The position numbers and the translations under genes were made by a program. DNA of 41,239 nucleotides from the NCBI GenBank assembly GCA_017527905.1, contig JAFXPK010000015.1:1-41239 (forward strand), given 5' to 3'. How positions within the stretch are numbered: the first letter of the stretch is position 1; every line of letters starts with the position of its first letter. Origin of the DNA: Paludibacteraceae bacterium. GTDB lineage: Bacteria; Bacteroidota; Bacteroidia; Bacteroidales; Paludibacteraceae. Below, piece by piece: positions 1 to 10,900 of this stretch. A model generated the notes under the pieces. That model was not told the origin of the DNA. It made no database searches and was given only the letters and a program-made list of their open reading frames with translations.

Positions 1-136
1 CGCTCAGGCAGTTGCTGTAAGGCGGCAAGAGCTGTGCGGTGAGACTGACAGGATAGGTGATGCCTGCCCATGCGGGAATCGCCGCAAGGAGTAGCAGGGC
101 GCATAATATCGTATGTCTGATTCTGGTCTTTAGCAT
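1..136 (-). CDS. 5' end of a secreted (probably large surface) protein, partial
   Basis: Only the first 45 codons lie in the window; the gene continues past base 1. The reading starts at the ATG at 134-136 and gives a clean Sec signal peptide: a basic start (MLKTRIRHT), a hydrophobic core (ILCALLLLAAIPAWA), then a mature start at GITYPVSLTAQLLPPYSNC. A mature start of the form YPVxxxxQLxPPYS recalls the N-termini of large Bacteroidota exported proteins of the TANFOR type. That family guess comes from memory of the motif and is inference. It lies 65 bp downstream of the barrel gene on the same strand, so it may be the third gene of the giant-adhesin operon. A TATATTTT word just upstream of the start could be a weak promoter of its own. 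The signal peptide and strand are solid; the identity of the protein is not. Confidence 0.6.
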   Translation of the reverse strand, partial: MLKTRIRHTILCALLLLAAIPAWAGITYPVSLTAQLLPPYSNCLS

Positions 137-201
137 TGTTTTGCGAAAATATAAGTTGTAATTTATTTATCGTTATTATTTAGTCGTTCATCTGTATTCC
201 C

Positions 202-1920
202 CTAGAAGTTCACCGAATAATTGACTGTGGCGAGGAACTCGTAGGCTTTGTTGACGGATGATGTCCGGAAGCGGTTGGTGAGGTTGAGGGAAGCGGAAAC
301 CGAGTGGTTGCCGACTTTGGATTCCTCTCCTGTGATCCGGTAGGACGCTGTGAGTGCGGAGTTCATCAAGGATGAGTTGTTCACTCCGTTCAGTCTGTTT
401 TGGTTGTAGGCGCAAGAGAGCCCGGTGGTCAGTTTGTCGTTCACACCCACTTTTTGGAGGTTCACGCCTGGGCCATAGTATATCGACTCCATGTTTGAGG
501 CATCCGCGTAGTTGACCGCGGTGAACAGCGCCCAAGTGAGTTTTTGCTTCACGAAACTTTCCCCGAAGGAAAGGCTCATGCTCACGATGTCGGAAATGGA
601 GTTCTTCACGTCGCCGCTTCCCGAGCTTCCCTTCTGATATGCTGCGCTCAGGTTCAGCGCATTCACCATCGCCTCTTTGTTTTTACCGAACATGTATCCG
701 ATGTTGGTGTTGAGAGATCGTTGTATTTGATAGAAGTTGAGGCTGTCCAGGTCGTCCGTGTAGTAAGGGTAGGCGGTTTGCCTGAACTTGGTGTAGGTGG
801 AATAGTTGGAGAAGGCGGCGGAGACCGTCCAGTTCTTTCCGTCGGCGAAGTTAGCGTTAACTGCGCCAGTGAGGCGTTTGGTGTCGTTCGCTTTTTCGTC
901 GTTCAAGTTGTTGTATTCCCAACCTATTTTGCCGGCGAAGCCCAGTTTGCCCTTCATGAATTTTACGTAAGGTGCGAAGGAATAGTTCTCTAGGTCATTG
1001 ACGAAGTAGTATCCTCCGAGGGTCTGATAGTCCGGGGCAACGCGCTCGTAGCAGAAGGAGAGACCCCACCTTTCGTCCTGATAGCCGGCGGAAGCGTTAA
1101 AGGCGTCGACGAACCTGTCGTTCCCCTTCCGCTGGAATAGTTTGTCGATGAAATTGGATGTCTTGACCTTCTCGCCCTCCGCGTTCCTGATGTCGGAGTT
1201 ATAGACGGAGGCCGCATATTCCGCTTGGACGAAGAACTTTTTGAGGAAAGCCTGTCTGATGCGAAGGGAAGCGGCTGTGTTTTTCTGCGGGTGGAGGTCG
1301 ATGTCCTCCGGCACATAGAACTCAAGGGAGTTCTCTTTGTCCTCGGCGGAAAAGAAGATGATGTCCGCATCCGTCCCTTTGTTCTTGTAACCCACTTTCG
1401 CACCATAACCCATCCTTTTGTAGGCGACGGTATTGGTGTTGTCGATGAGCGGATCATACTCGATGGCCTTGAGTAGTCGGCCGTACATGGCGCCCACATA
1501 CCATTTGCCGGGGGTCAACTCCATGCCCACACCTGTGAAGTCATGTCCCGCCAACGTGTAAGGCGAGAAGTTCATGTTGGCGCTGGCGATGTATAGTTTC
1601 GCCCACTTGTACTTAGGGGCGATTTGGAACTTGTTGAAAGGCTGGGTATAGCTCACACCCGAGTTTGTCAGTGCGAAGGAGAACGGCAAGTCGGCGCCAA
1701 ACGCATTGATGTTCAGGTTTCCACAAAGAGTATACACATACGGGTCCCTGTTGATCAGGCTGTCGCTACCGGTGTAGAACGTGTTGTTGAAGCTAAGTCC
1801 TCCAGAGAGTTTCACACCCTTTTTCAGACTATATTGTTCCAAATCCTGAGCCATGGAAGAGAAGGTCCCCGTTCCGATGGAGAGCAATGCGGCTATGCTA
1901 TATTTTAGTAACTTATTCAT
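202..1920 (-). CDS. Outer-membrane beta-barrel protein paired with the giant adhesin
   Basis: The protein has 572 aa with a signal peptide (MNKLLKYSIAALLSIGTGTF, cleavage near SSMAQ). The rest is made of alternating aromatic/polar strands typical of a large outer-membrane barrel, and it ends in an aromatic residue (VNYSVNF), as barrel proteins usually do. Near residues 95-150 it carries a conserved-looking block (FQIAPKYKWAKLYI, NFSPYTLAGHDFTGVGMEL, GKWYVGAMYGRL). I associate this with uncharacterised Bacteroidota barrel proteins found beside T9SS-secreted giants. It is not a PorP/SprF sequence. The start codon is 8 bp from the stop of the giant gene, so the two are almost certainly cotranscribed and translationally close. 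The likely role, by inference from context only, is to anchor or help display the giant surface protein. A different role, such as a porin, cannot be excluded. Confidence 0.8.
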   Translation of the reverse strand: MNKLLKYSIAALLSIGTGTFSSMAQDLEQYSLKKGVKLSGGLSFNNTFYTGSDSLINRDPYVYTLCGNLNINAFGADLPFSFALTNSGVSYTQPFNKFQIAPKYKWAKLYIASANMNFSPYTLAGHDFTGVGMELTPGKWYVGAMYGRLLKAIEYDPLIDNTNTVAYKRMGYGAKVGYKNKGTDADIIFFSAEDKENSLEFYVPEDIDLHPQKNTAASLRIRQAFLKKFFVQAEYAASVYNSDIRNAEGEKVKTSNFIDKLFQRKGNDRFVDAFNASAGYQDERWGLSFCYERVAPDYQTLGGYYFVNDLENYSFAPYVKFMKGKLGFAGKIGWEYNNLNDEKANDTKRLTGAVNANFADGKNWTVSAAFSNYSTYTKFRQTAYPYYTDDLDSLNFYQIQRSLNTNIGYMFGKNKEAMVNALNLSAAYQKGSSGSGDVKNSISDIVSMSLSFGESFVKQKLTWALFTAVNYADASNMESIYYGPGVNLQKVGVNDKLTTGLSCAYNQNRLNGVNNSSLMNSALTASYRITGEESKVGNHSVSASLNLTNRFRTSSVNKAYEFLATVNYSVNF

Positions 1921-1928
1921 TCTCTCAA

Positions 1929-4900
1929 TTAATTTACGATTACCACTTTGGATGCAGCGTCCCTATCCGTTCTGACCGTGATGACTGCTGAGGAAGCAAG
2001 TTTCAAGCCCGTGATGTTGTATCGGTAGACGATGCCGTCTTCCTCAGTCACCTCTTCCGGTTCTGGGATGTTCAAAGAGTTTTGTTGTTCCTTACCGATC
2101 ATGTTGTGTACCATGATGGAAGGGGTCGTTTTCCTGCTGAGCACAAGGTAAATCGAGCATTCCTCGTCTGAGCTTGCAGGGTTAGGCGACACGTCGAATT
2201 CGATGATATCCCTCTTCGCGTATTCCTTGTATGGGTTGAAGCCCTGTTCAGATACGCGGATACCGTAGAGCGATTCGGACGAGAAGTTGTAGTCTGTGCT
2301 CAGGTCGCAATTGCTTAGGTAAACCGTGTGGACGAAGTTATACCTGAAGAGGAGGCTGTCACCGTCGTAGAGCGATTCGATGTTGTGGATCGACGACTGC
2401 AGGTGGACAAAGGTCATCCTGCTGACCACGCTTTGTTCCATCAATTGCTTGAAGTGGCTCTTGATCATGCCTATGGTGCAGTTCTGACGCTCCTCCGAGC
2501 GGATGCTGTCCAAACTCAATGCGAAGGCGGTGCTGTCAGCCAGGAACTTGTCTGTCTCTGAGGCTGTAGGATTTTCCTTCTTCTTGAAGTCCTTGATGAG
2601 CTTCTCCAACCCATCGTTGAGTTTCTTTTTCCGAGCGTCGATATCAATCTTTAGTGCGGTATATTCTTCTTGCGACCTCACGCCTGCGGCAATGTCGGTA
2701 GGAACACCCCAGGATGGTCCCCATATCGTATCCTGGTTCCAAAGAAGGATGTATTCGATGGAGTCAGGGATTCCGTACGTGTAGATGGCAGGGTCAACCA
2801 CTTCGAACTGTATGGAGTCGGCCGCTTTACCGTTATTGAGGACTTCGATGCCGTAAGGTTTGACGGTTGCGCTGTCATATTTGATCTTGTTCCCTGGATC
2901 GTCATAGGTGGTTACATCGATGAATGCCAGCACATCGTCGAAATCCTGCCAAGAGGATACCAACACATCCGGTTTCACGTCGCCCCAGTTGATGGAGGCG
3001 TCGACAGTGGCGGTGTTGGAGCTCTTCGCCACGCAACCATTGGCGTCTTTGACGTACATGCTTCGTTCCACACCCAGCTTGGATCCCAGGAATTGTTTGT
3101 CTGTGAATCCGGACTCTTGTTCGAGTGAGTATTCGTAAGGTGATGTTCCTCCAGCCGTCTTGTCCGCTACGATTCGGCCCTCTTCACCATCTGGGCAGAC
3201 GGACGATGCGCTGATGCTCAAGGTCAGTTCCTCCGGTTGCTTAACCGTGAATTTGAGGTCTTTCTGGCAACCCAGCGAGTCGACGATTGTCAGGATATGT
3301 TCGCCGCCGAGCAGGCCCTTTATGAGGATGGAGTCGAACATGTGGAATCCTTTCTCGTCAGGTGAGCTGAAGATCGTGTCTTTCTTTTCCTCGTCGATAT
3401 GCATCACTTCGTAATCCGTCTTCACCTCTCCGTCGAGAGATATGTTCCTGTAAGGAGGGTTCGCACCCATCACGTTGAAGAGGAGTGAGCCCGAAGGTTC
3501 GTTGTGGCATCTGGCGTCGGTCTGGTTGAGTGTGGAGACGTTATACTCGAAGAGGTTGTCGTTCGCCCTGACCACGATGTTGGTGTAGCCCGAGCAACCG
3601 TTCTTGTCGTAGACGAAGACGCCGATCTTGCCGGTAGGCACATCGTAAAGGGTTACGCTGTCAGTCTTTGCCGAAACCTCCTGCCGTTCGCCGAGAGAGG
3701 TGTCTTCGAACCTCAGTTGATATTCATAAGGAGAGTAGTCCGCATACCAAGACGAGTGGGTTGCCTTCACCTTGATCATGTTCGTCGAGTCGCTTCCGCA
3801 TGGGTCTGCCATGGAACGGCCTCCGATCATGATGTTGGCGCGGATATCGATCTTCTGGTCGTGCTGTTTCTTGCAACCCTTCTTATCCATCACGATGATG
3901 GTGTACTTGTCTGGGTCAAGGATGTAGGAACGATAGAATCCCTTTCCGTTCTTGTACCAGGTGGAGTCTCCCGCGATATAGGTTTGGCTATCCGCTAGTC
4001 CGCTCGAATCGGCGGTCTCATGGTCTGGTTGGAAGATGTATTGATAATCACCCCATCCGCCGGACACCTCGATTTCCACGCGGCGTTTCTCCGCATTGCA
4101 CATAGCTGTGTTAGCGTCGTAGGAGACATTGTCGATGGAGAGCGTTTTGTAGTTAGGAGGCAGGACGCTGAACGAGTCGATGAACACACATGCCGAATCG
4201 TCTGTCACCTTCACGTAGTAGGTTGTTCCCACCAAGGATTGTAAGCCCACCCAGTAAGTCGGGTATTGGTATTTGCCGTCCTTTTCCTTCCAGAGGCTGG
4301 TTATAGGGTCTTTCTTCGGCGCGACGCAGAGGTCGTCCACTTCCCGTTCGCAGGTGGTTACCTCCTCGTCATCGTCCCCTTCGTCATCATCTTCGTCGTA
4401 ATCGAAATTGCCATTGCCTTGGTAAGAGCCATAGGAGATGGCTTCTTTCATGATGGTGTCCATTTCGAGGTCTGTGAGTCCCTTACCCGTAATCGATATG
4501 CTTGTCACGTGAGGGAAATGCTCGTCGTATTCGCCGAAGTAGATCTCATCGATGAGGTTGTTCGATAAATCCATGTTGTCATACTTCACGGTTCCCCCTC
4601 TTCTGTGAGGGATGAAGTTTATTTCTCCACTTCGGGTGTTTTCGCAGACGACAGGTTCGATCGCTTTGTCGAAGACAATCGGCTCCGGCGCCTTCACAAT
4701 TACGCCCACGGCGGCAGCGTCAGGGCAGTTCTTGACCGAAGTGTAGAGATGGAAACGGAAGTCGTTCGGCTCAAGGTTGTCGAATCGAACCGTGCCGGAT
4801 GGATTCATTACAGTATCTCTTGACGTGTATACATTATTCTTGACGCTGAACATGCAGAGATAGAGGCTATCCTTCACACCTCCGTTAATCTCTATTTCTG

Positions 4901-7900
4901 CGAATCCGTTGGTGGAGTAGCTACATTTCAGGTCGGTGTAGGTGAGTCCCTTCTTCAGTCCGAATTCGGTGATTCCTCCGTAAGCAGGTTCTTTGGAAAC
5001 CGTGTTCCCGCATACGTCAGAGACTGTAATCGTGAGATCACCCCCCTTGAGGCTGTCGAGGACGAACAGAGCGGATTCCCCTTCCACCTCATAGGGTTGG
5101 TATATTGTGCGTTCCCCTGCGATGGTGAGGCTGGCCGTATCTTTGTCGCTCCATCCGTTCACAAGGAAAGAAACCTTTCCGTTTGGTTTCGTCAAGCAGG
5201 TTGGCGGTGTGACATTGATTCCCTTCACCGAGAGAGGCTCCTTGATGGCTTCGATATGAATCGTGCCGAGTAGGCGAGGGGACAAGGAACTTTCACAGCC
5301 ATTGTCCGAGAGATCCACGTCGAGGTAGAGCGTATAGTCTCCTGGTGCCAGTCCTTGCGCCTCTAAGGATCCGTTGGTGCTGTTGCCGGATATGCCTGCC
5401 GAAGGTTCTCCCTTCTCGTTGTGCAATATGAGTTTCAGCGGTGATTGCGTCGTGTTGTTGGCATAAGCCACGGACACGGAACCATTATTGCCATGGTAGC
5501 AACTCTCGTCCTCCACGGTGGACTCGCCAATGCTTATGGCGTCTAGGTCAGGCATTGGCTGAAGTTTGATCGTAATCGTGTCAGAGGAGGTAGTGCAACC
5601 ATTTTTGTCTGTTATTTCGCAGAAGTAGGAGTTCTTGATGGCGAGACCCCTCAGCGTGTCCTTCGATTCGGACATGTGGCTTTCCATCGGGATCCTTGAT
5701 TCTCCTTCGGATTGGAACCATGCGACTGTGTATGCAGGTGTGCCGCCTTGAATGATGGCTGAGATTGAGCCTCCGTGTACTGTGTCACACACTGCGTTGT
5801 GGGCCATCAATGATACTTCCAACTCTTTTGGAGAGAACACCTTGATGGATTGCTCCGCATTGCTGTTGGTAGGGCATGTGCCCGCTGCCGCATATCGCAG
5901 GGAGATTTGGTACTCTCCGTTTGGCAAGTCTTGGAAGTCCACTGTCCCCTCCGCCTTGTCCGTGCGGATGGTGTCGGATATTCCGTCACCTTGTAGAATG
6001 ACGAACAGATCGGACTGGTAGTCGTTGCCGGCGTATGTCACGCTCACCAAACCGTCTTCGCTGAGAGGACATGAAGTGCTATCCGCCTTCACGTTGGATA
6101 TCTCCAGATTGTCGTCCTCCGGGTTGTAGAGGTTGGCTGGGATCTCATCCGAGGTGTATTCGCAGCCTTTTGCGTCCGTTATCGTGTAGTGGAAGACCCC
6201 TGCTCCGACTCCTTGCAGTTCGTAGGTGACACCCTGATCTTTTTTGATGAGGGTGTTCTTCTCACTGTACCAAGCGACTTCGATAGGTGTGTTTCCTCCG
6301 GTCACCTCTGCGACAATCTTACGGTCCTTACACTCTTCTCCCTCTAATAGGGTGTTGAATGATAACGGATTACGTGGTTTGACGTTGAATTGGTAGGAGG
6401 CCTCGTCCGTACAATTCTCCACTGTTGATTTGTATCGGAAGGTATATGTGCCCACACCCAGATTGGTCTTTGGAATCAGTTTGGACGATGTCAGCGTCTG
6501 TGCATTCTCTTCGTCACCCTCCATGTAGAATGTGTTTGCTTCAGGATAACCTCCTCGTACACCAAATACGATCCAAGCGTCTGTCGTGTAGTTACAATCC
6601 ACCTCGTTCCTAGCCAGCAATGGAGTTATGCTATATTCGCTGACGAGTTTCTCGACCTTTTGCGGTTGGGTCTTAAAGTTGTTTCCGCAGACGTCTCTTA
6701 CCCATATGCTGATGTTTTTCCCCTCAGCAGGCGCATCTATCTTGAAATATGCGGTCTGTCCTTCCACCTTAGAAGGAACCACCGATTCGGAAGGTATGCT
6801 TATCCTCATACCAAGGAGTGAGACCTCGTTCGTTGTCCAAGCCTTATGGGAGTCGCTCCATCCGTCAATCGTGAAGGCGACGTATCCATTGTTCTCGTTC
6901 AGACAGGTGCGGTCATGTTTCTCCATCGCCAATGTGCTCATTTTGTGGAGCGGTTCCACCTCGACAGTGTCGTATACGGTGACGAAGCCTGCTGAACAAC
7001 CTTCCGTGCCGAAGTGAGACTTCACGATGTACGTGCCGGCCGCAAGGTCTTTGAACACGTGTGAGGCCGTTCTGTTGGTGACGATATTAACCGTTTGGAA
7101 ATCCTTGTCTCCGTCCATCTTCAGACCGATGGTGACAGGGACAGAGTAGCTGAGCCGTTGGGCGATGGATGTCGTCACGCTGATTTCCGCGTCGTTGCCG
7201 TTGTAGCAACGCTCTTGTTTAGCCTTGGAGGCGATGGTGAGGTCTGGCATCTCCTCCTCCTTCGGGATGCGTATGGTTTGTTCTATCGTGTCACATCCGT
7301 TCTCGCTCCATACGATGCAGGTGATAGAGTCACCCATGTTGAGCGTGAATGGGTAGTAGCTACGGTAGGTGATCAAACTCATTTTCCCATTCTTCTTCCA
7401 ATGGAACCTGTATGGTTTCTCCTCGCCTGTCACGGAGGCTGTGAGTCTCATGTTGTCGCATCCGAGACCTGAGATGGAGAACTTCGCCTCTAGCTCATCT
7501 GGCGCTTCAATCGTGAAGTCTAAGGACTCCTTGTCTGGACAGGTGTTGTCTGTAGAGCGGTATGTGACGGTGTAGTTGCCCTTGGTGAGGTTCGTGAGAC
7601 TCATTGGGCCATCCTGCTCAATGATGGTCTCGTCAAGGACACCTTCGCAGGAAAGCGCCGCATTGCCATGGTTTCCTCCTGAGATGTTGAGGGTTACCTC
7701 GCCGTCGTTTGACTTGGCGCACAGCAGACTGGTCTTGACAGGGTCTATAGAGAGTTCATAAGGTTCTATCGCATTGACTTTTATGGTGATAGTCTCCTCC
7801 TTCTCTTTGCAGTCGTCGTTTACACGGAAGAGATATTCTCCCTTGCTGATATTGTTGAAGGTGAAGTGGGCGGTGCTGTCTGCGCTGACGCTCACTGGTT

Positions 7901-10900
7901 GTGCCTCCATGGAAGCGAATTCCGCAGTGTAGCCCTTCTCCCAGCCTGTCACGTCAAAGTCAATTTGTCCGTTCGGTTTGCTGAGACAAGTCACGTTCTT
8001 CACGGTTGGTGTGCCGATGACGAGAGGTTTGGCTTTCGCTTTGACAGTGATATCCTTGGTCACCTCGTTCAGGTCGAGGTTGCAATCCTCCGTTCCGTAG
8101 CGGAGGGAAATGGTGTAGTCGCCCGGCTGGACTCCCTTCAGGTAGAATCCGCCCCAGTAAAGCATGGAGGTGATGGATTTCACGACCTCTCCGGTGTTCT
8201 TGTTCGTCAATTTGCAGGTGACAGCCTGGTGCTCGTTGTTGTCGTAGTAAATCACAACAATCTCTGCGTTGTCTGAGCCGAAGCATGTCTCGTCTTGTGT
8301 GGCGGAGAGCAGTTTCAGCTCTGAGAGGTTCTTTATTTCGGACACGACGGCTTCCCCTTCGGCGGTAGAGCAGCCTTGGCTATCCTTCACCACGCATTTG
8401 TACTTGCCTGCGCCCACATTGGCGAGGGTGTTGGAGCTCGTCGTGATTTCTTCTCCGTCCGGTTTGATCCATGTGTAGGTGTAATCCTCGTTCTCTCCGG
8501 TGGCGTATGCTGTGATGACAGCGTCTTGGCAGACGATACCGTTGACCATGAGGTCCACGTTCAGCGGCTGAGGCTGTTTGATGGTTATCTTCTCCGTTTG
8601 ACCGTCAGGACAACTCTTGTCCCCGTTGGTTATGTGCAGGGTGTACTCTCCGCCAGGGAGGTCTGCGATCGTCATGTCGGTGGCATCCTCCTCAAATGTG
8701 TAGGTCTCTTTGAATTTATCCGATGCGAGTTCGATTATATTGCCCTCGAATCCAGACCTACGCAGCGTGATGGAGCCGTAGTTGTCGCTGCACTTGAGTT
8801 GTCCGTCCATGGAGAGGATCTCAAAGGTGGAAGGCTCTGGTCCGATGACGGTGAACGTGCATATGTCGTATCTGTTCCCGCAATAGTCGCTGACGCTGAT
8901 CGTGTGATTTCCCACACTCAGGGAGTCCAGTTTGAGGGTCGCCGTGTAGTTGTTGCCCATGCGTTTGCTTTCTGCCAAGATGCAGTTTGGCGTTCTTCCG
9001 TATCGTTTTATCACTTTCCCGTCCAATCTCAGTCCGAAGGATGGGTGATAGTTTTGCAATTCGATGACGGTGGAGGCGTTCGGCTTTTCCGTGCATGAGG
9101 TGTAGAGCGTGTCGACGCCTATCGCCCTCATGGAGTCTCCGTCCTTCATGACAATGTCGAATGTGGTGTCTTTGAAGCATTTGTCGGACTCGGAGGTGGT
9201 GATGCGAACTTGGTAATTGTCCGCAGGAAGTTGGGAAGCGCGTAGATAGTTGTTGCGGATGGTGCTACTTAATGCGTTACCCTTTCCGTCGTATAATGCT
9301 ATGTTAATGTTTTCTGTCTCATCTTCCTGAATGACAGCGAATTCAATTTGCCCGTATCTGCCGCCCGGACAGAAAGGAGGGGTGACTTCCATCTCCTCGA
9401 TGCTGACGGATGTTGTCTTGACGATCTCAAGTGTCAGTTCCTCAGCATGTTCCAAGTCTAGTTTTCTGTAGAAGGTATGGATGCCAGGTCCGTACTCAGC
9501 TGATTGGATGTTCCAACCGTCGAGGGTATAGTCAGTTCCGAGGCATATGGTGGCGGTTGTTTGTGTGGTATCTATCGCATAGGCGTACAGATCCAGTGTG
9601 AGGATGCTGTCGCAGCCCATGGCGGTCTTGATGGTGTCCGCGAAGTGGTAATTGCCTGGCACCGTGATGCTTGAGCCATAATCCACTCCGTTGAAGGTGT
9701 ATTTGTCACCGATGAGGATGGTGTCTTTTGTTTGGGTAATGCTCAGATTGCACATCAGTTCGTACGCACCCATGCAGGTTGGGTCCATACGGGTCTCTCC
9801 CCTTTGGTCGGTGGTGACTGTGGTCTCTGTGAGCGGGAAGCGGATGCTGGTGCCGTCAGGGAGTTTGTCTGATTTAAGAGCAATGGTAGATGTTACACCT
9901 CCATAAGTGTCAACCACTGGGGTGAACACATTCTCTGTTGCATCATAAGTTCCATCAAACAAAGTTGATAACTGGTCAGTTGTGATAGAATAGCTTTTGT
10001 CTAGTTCATTATCATCGGACACCAAATTATTTTCCACAGAAGTGGAATTCACGGAACCGATATTCGATGCGACTATAATATTTCCGGCAACATAGCTGTT
10101 CCCTGACACATATAATGTGTTTTCATTCCCGAAGAATGTATTGTTTACGATGTGATTATTATTAGAACCTTCAGATATGGCACCGCCCTTGTTGGCCTTA
10201 TTATTCACAAATGTATTATTGCTGATCTGCTTATACCCCAATGGAGTAGCTCTCAATTTAGAATATATAGCACCTCCCTCGTTGATAGACGAATTAGATT
10301 CAAAATAACATCTGTCTACCACACATGAATCAGCATCAAATATCCAGATCGCACCACCGTAAGGAGCAGAATTATTCTTAAAATCACATTCCGAAATATA
10401 TGATATGCAACCTATATAAATTGCACCACCTCCTGTATACGGAGAGCCGTTTCTTGCAATGGAATTGTTGTTGAATGTACATCTGTCGATATAAGACACA
10501 GCTTTTGTTCCACTTTGGTATATTGCAGCACCTATATAACCTTTATTAGTTGACGGATATGTGATATGATTATCACTGAAATCGCTGTTACTTACTCTCA
10601 AAATCGACCTGTCAGTTCCTCTTACGTAAATTGCCGAAGATGAGGAATGTTTAAATGTACAGGAATCCACATAGAATTCCGCTTTTTCAATCAGAGAAAT
10701 AGCTGTGGCACAAGAATCAAAATCGCATTTTACACAATTTAGAATTCCATATGCGCTAATAGCTGCTGAAGCATAAGCCGAATTTGCTATTACGTGTTTG
10801 AAATCAATGCCGTATACGTTCAAACCTTTCTTTGCCGTGATAATCGCATTTACATTAGCGACCCCGTCCTTATCGACATCTCCAATAAATACTGTGTGAT

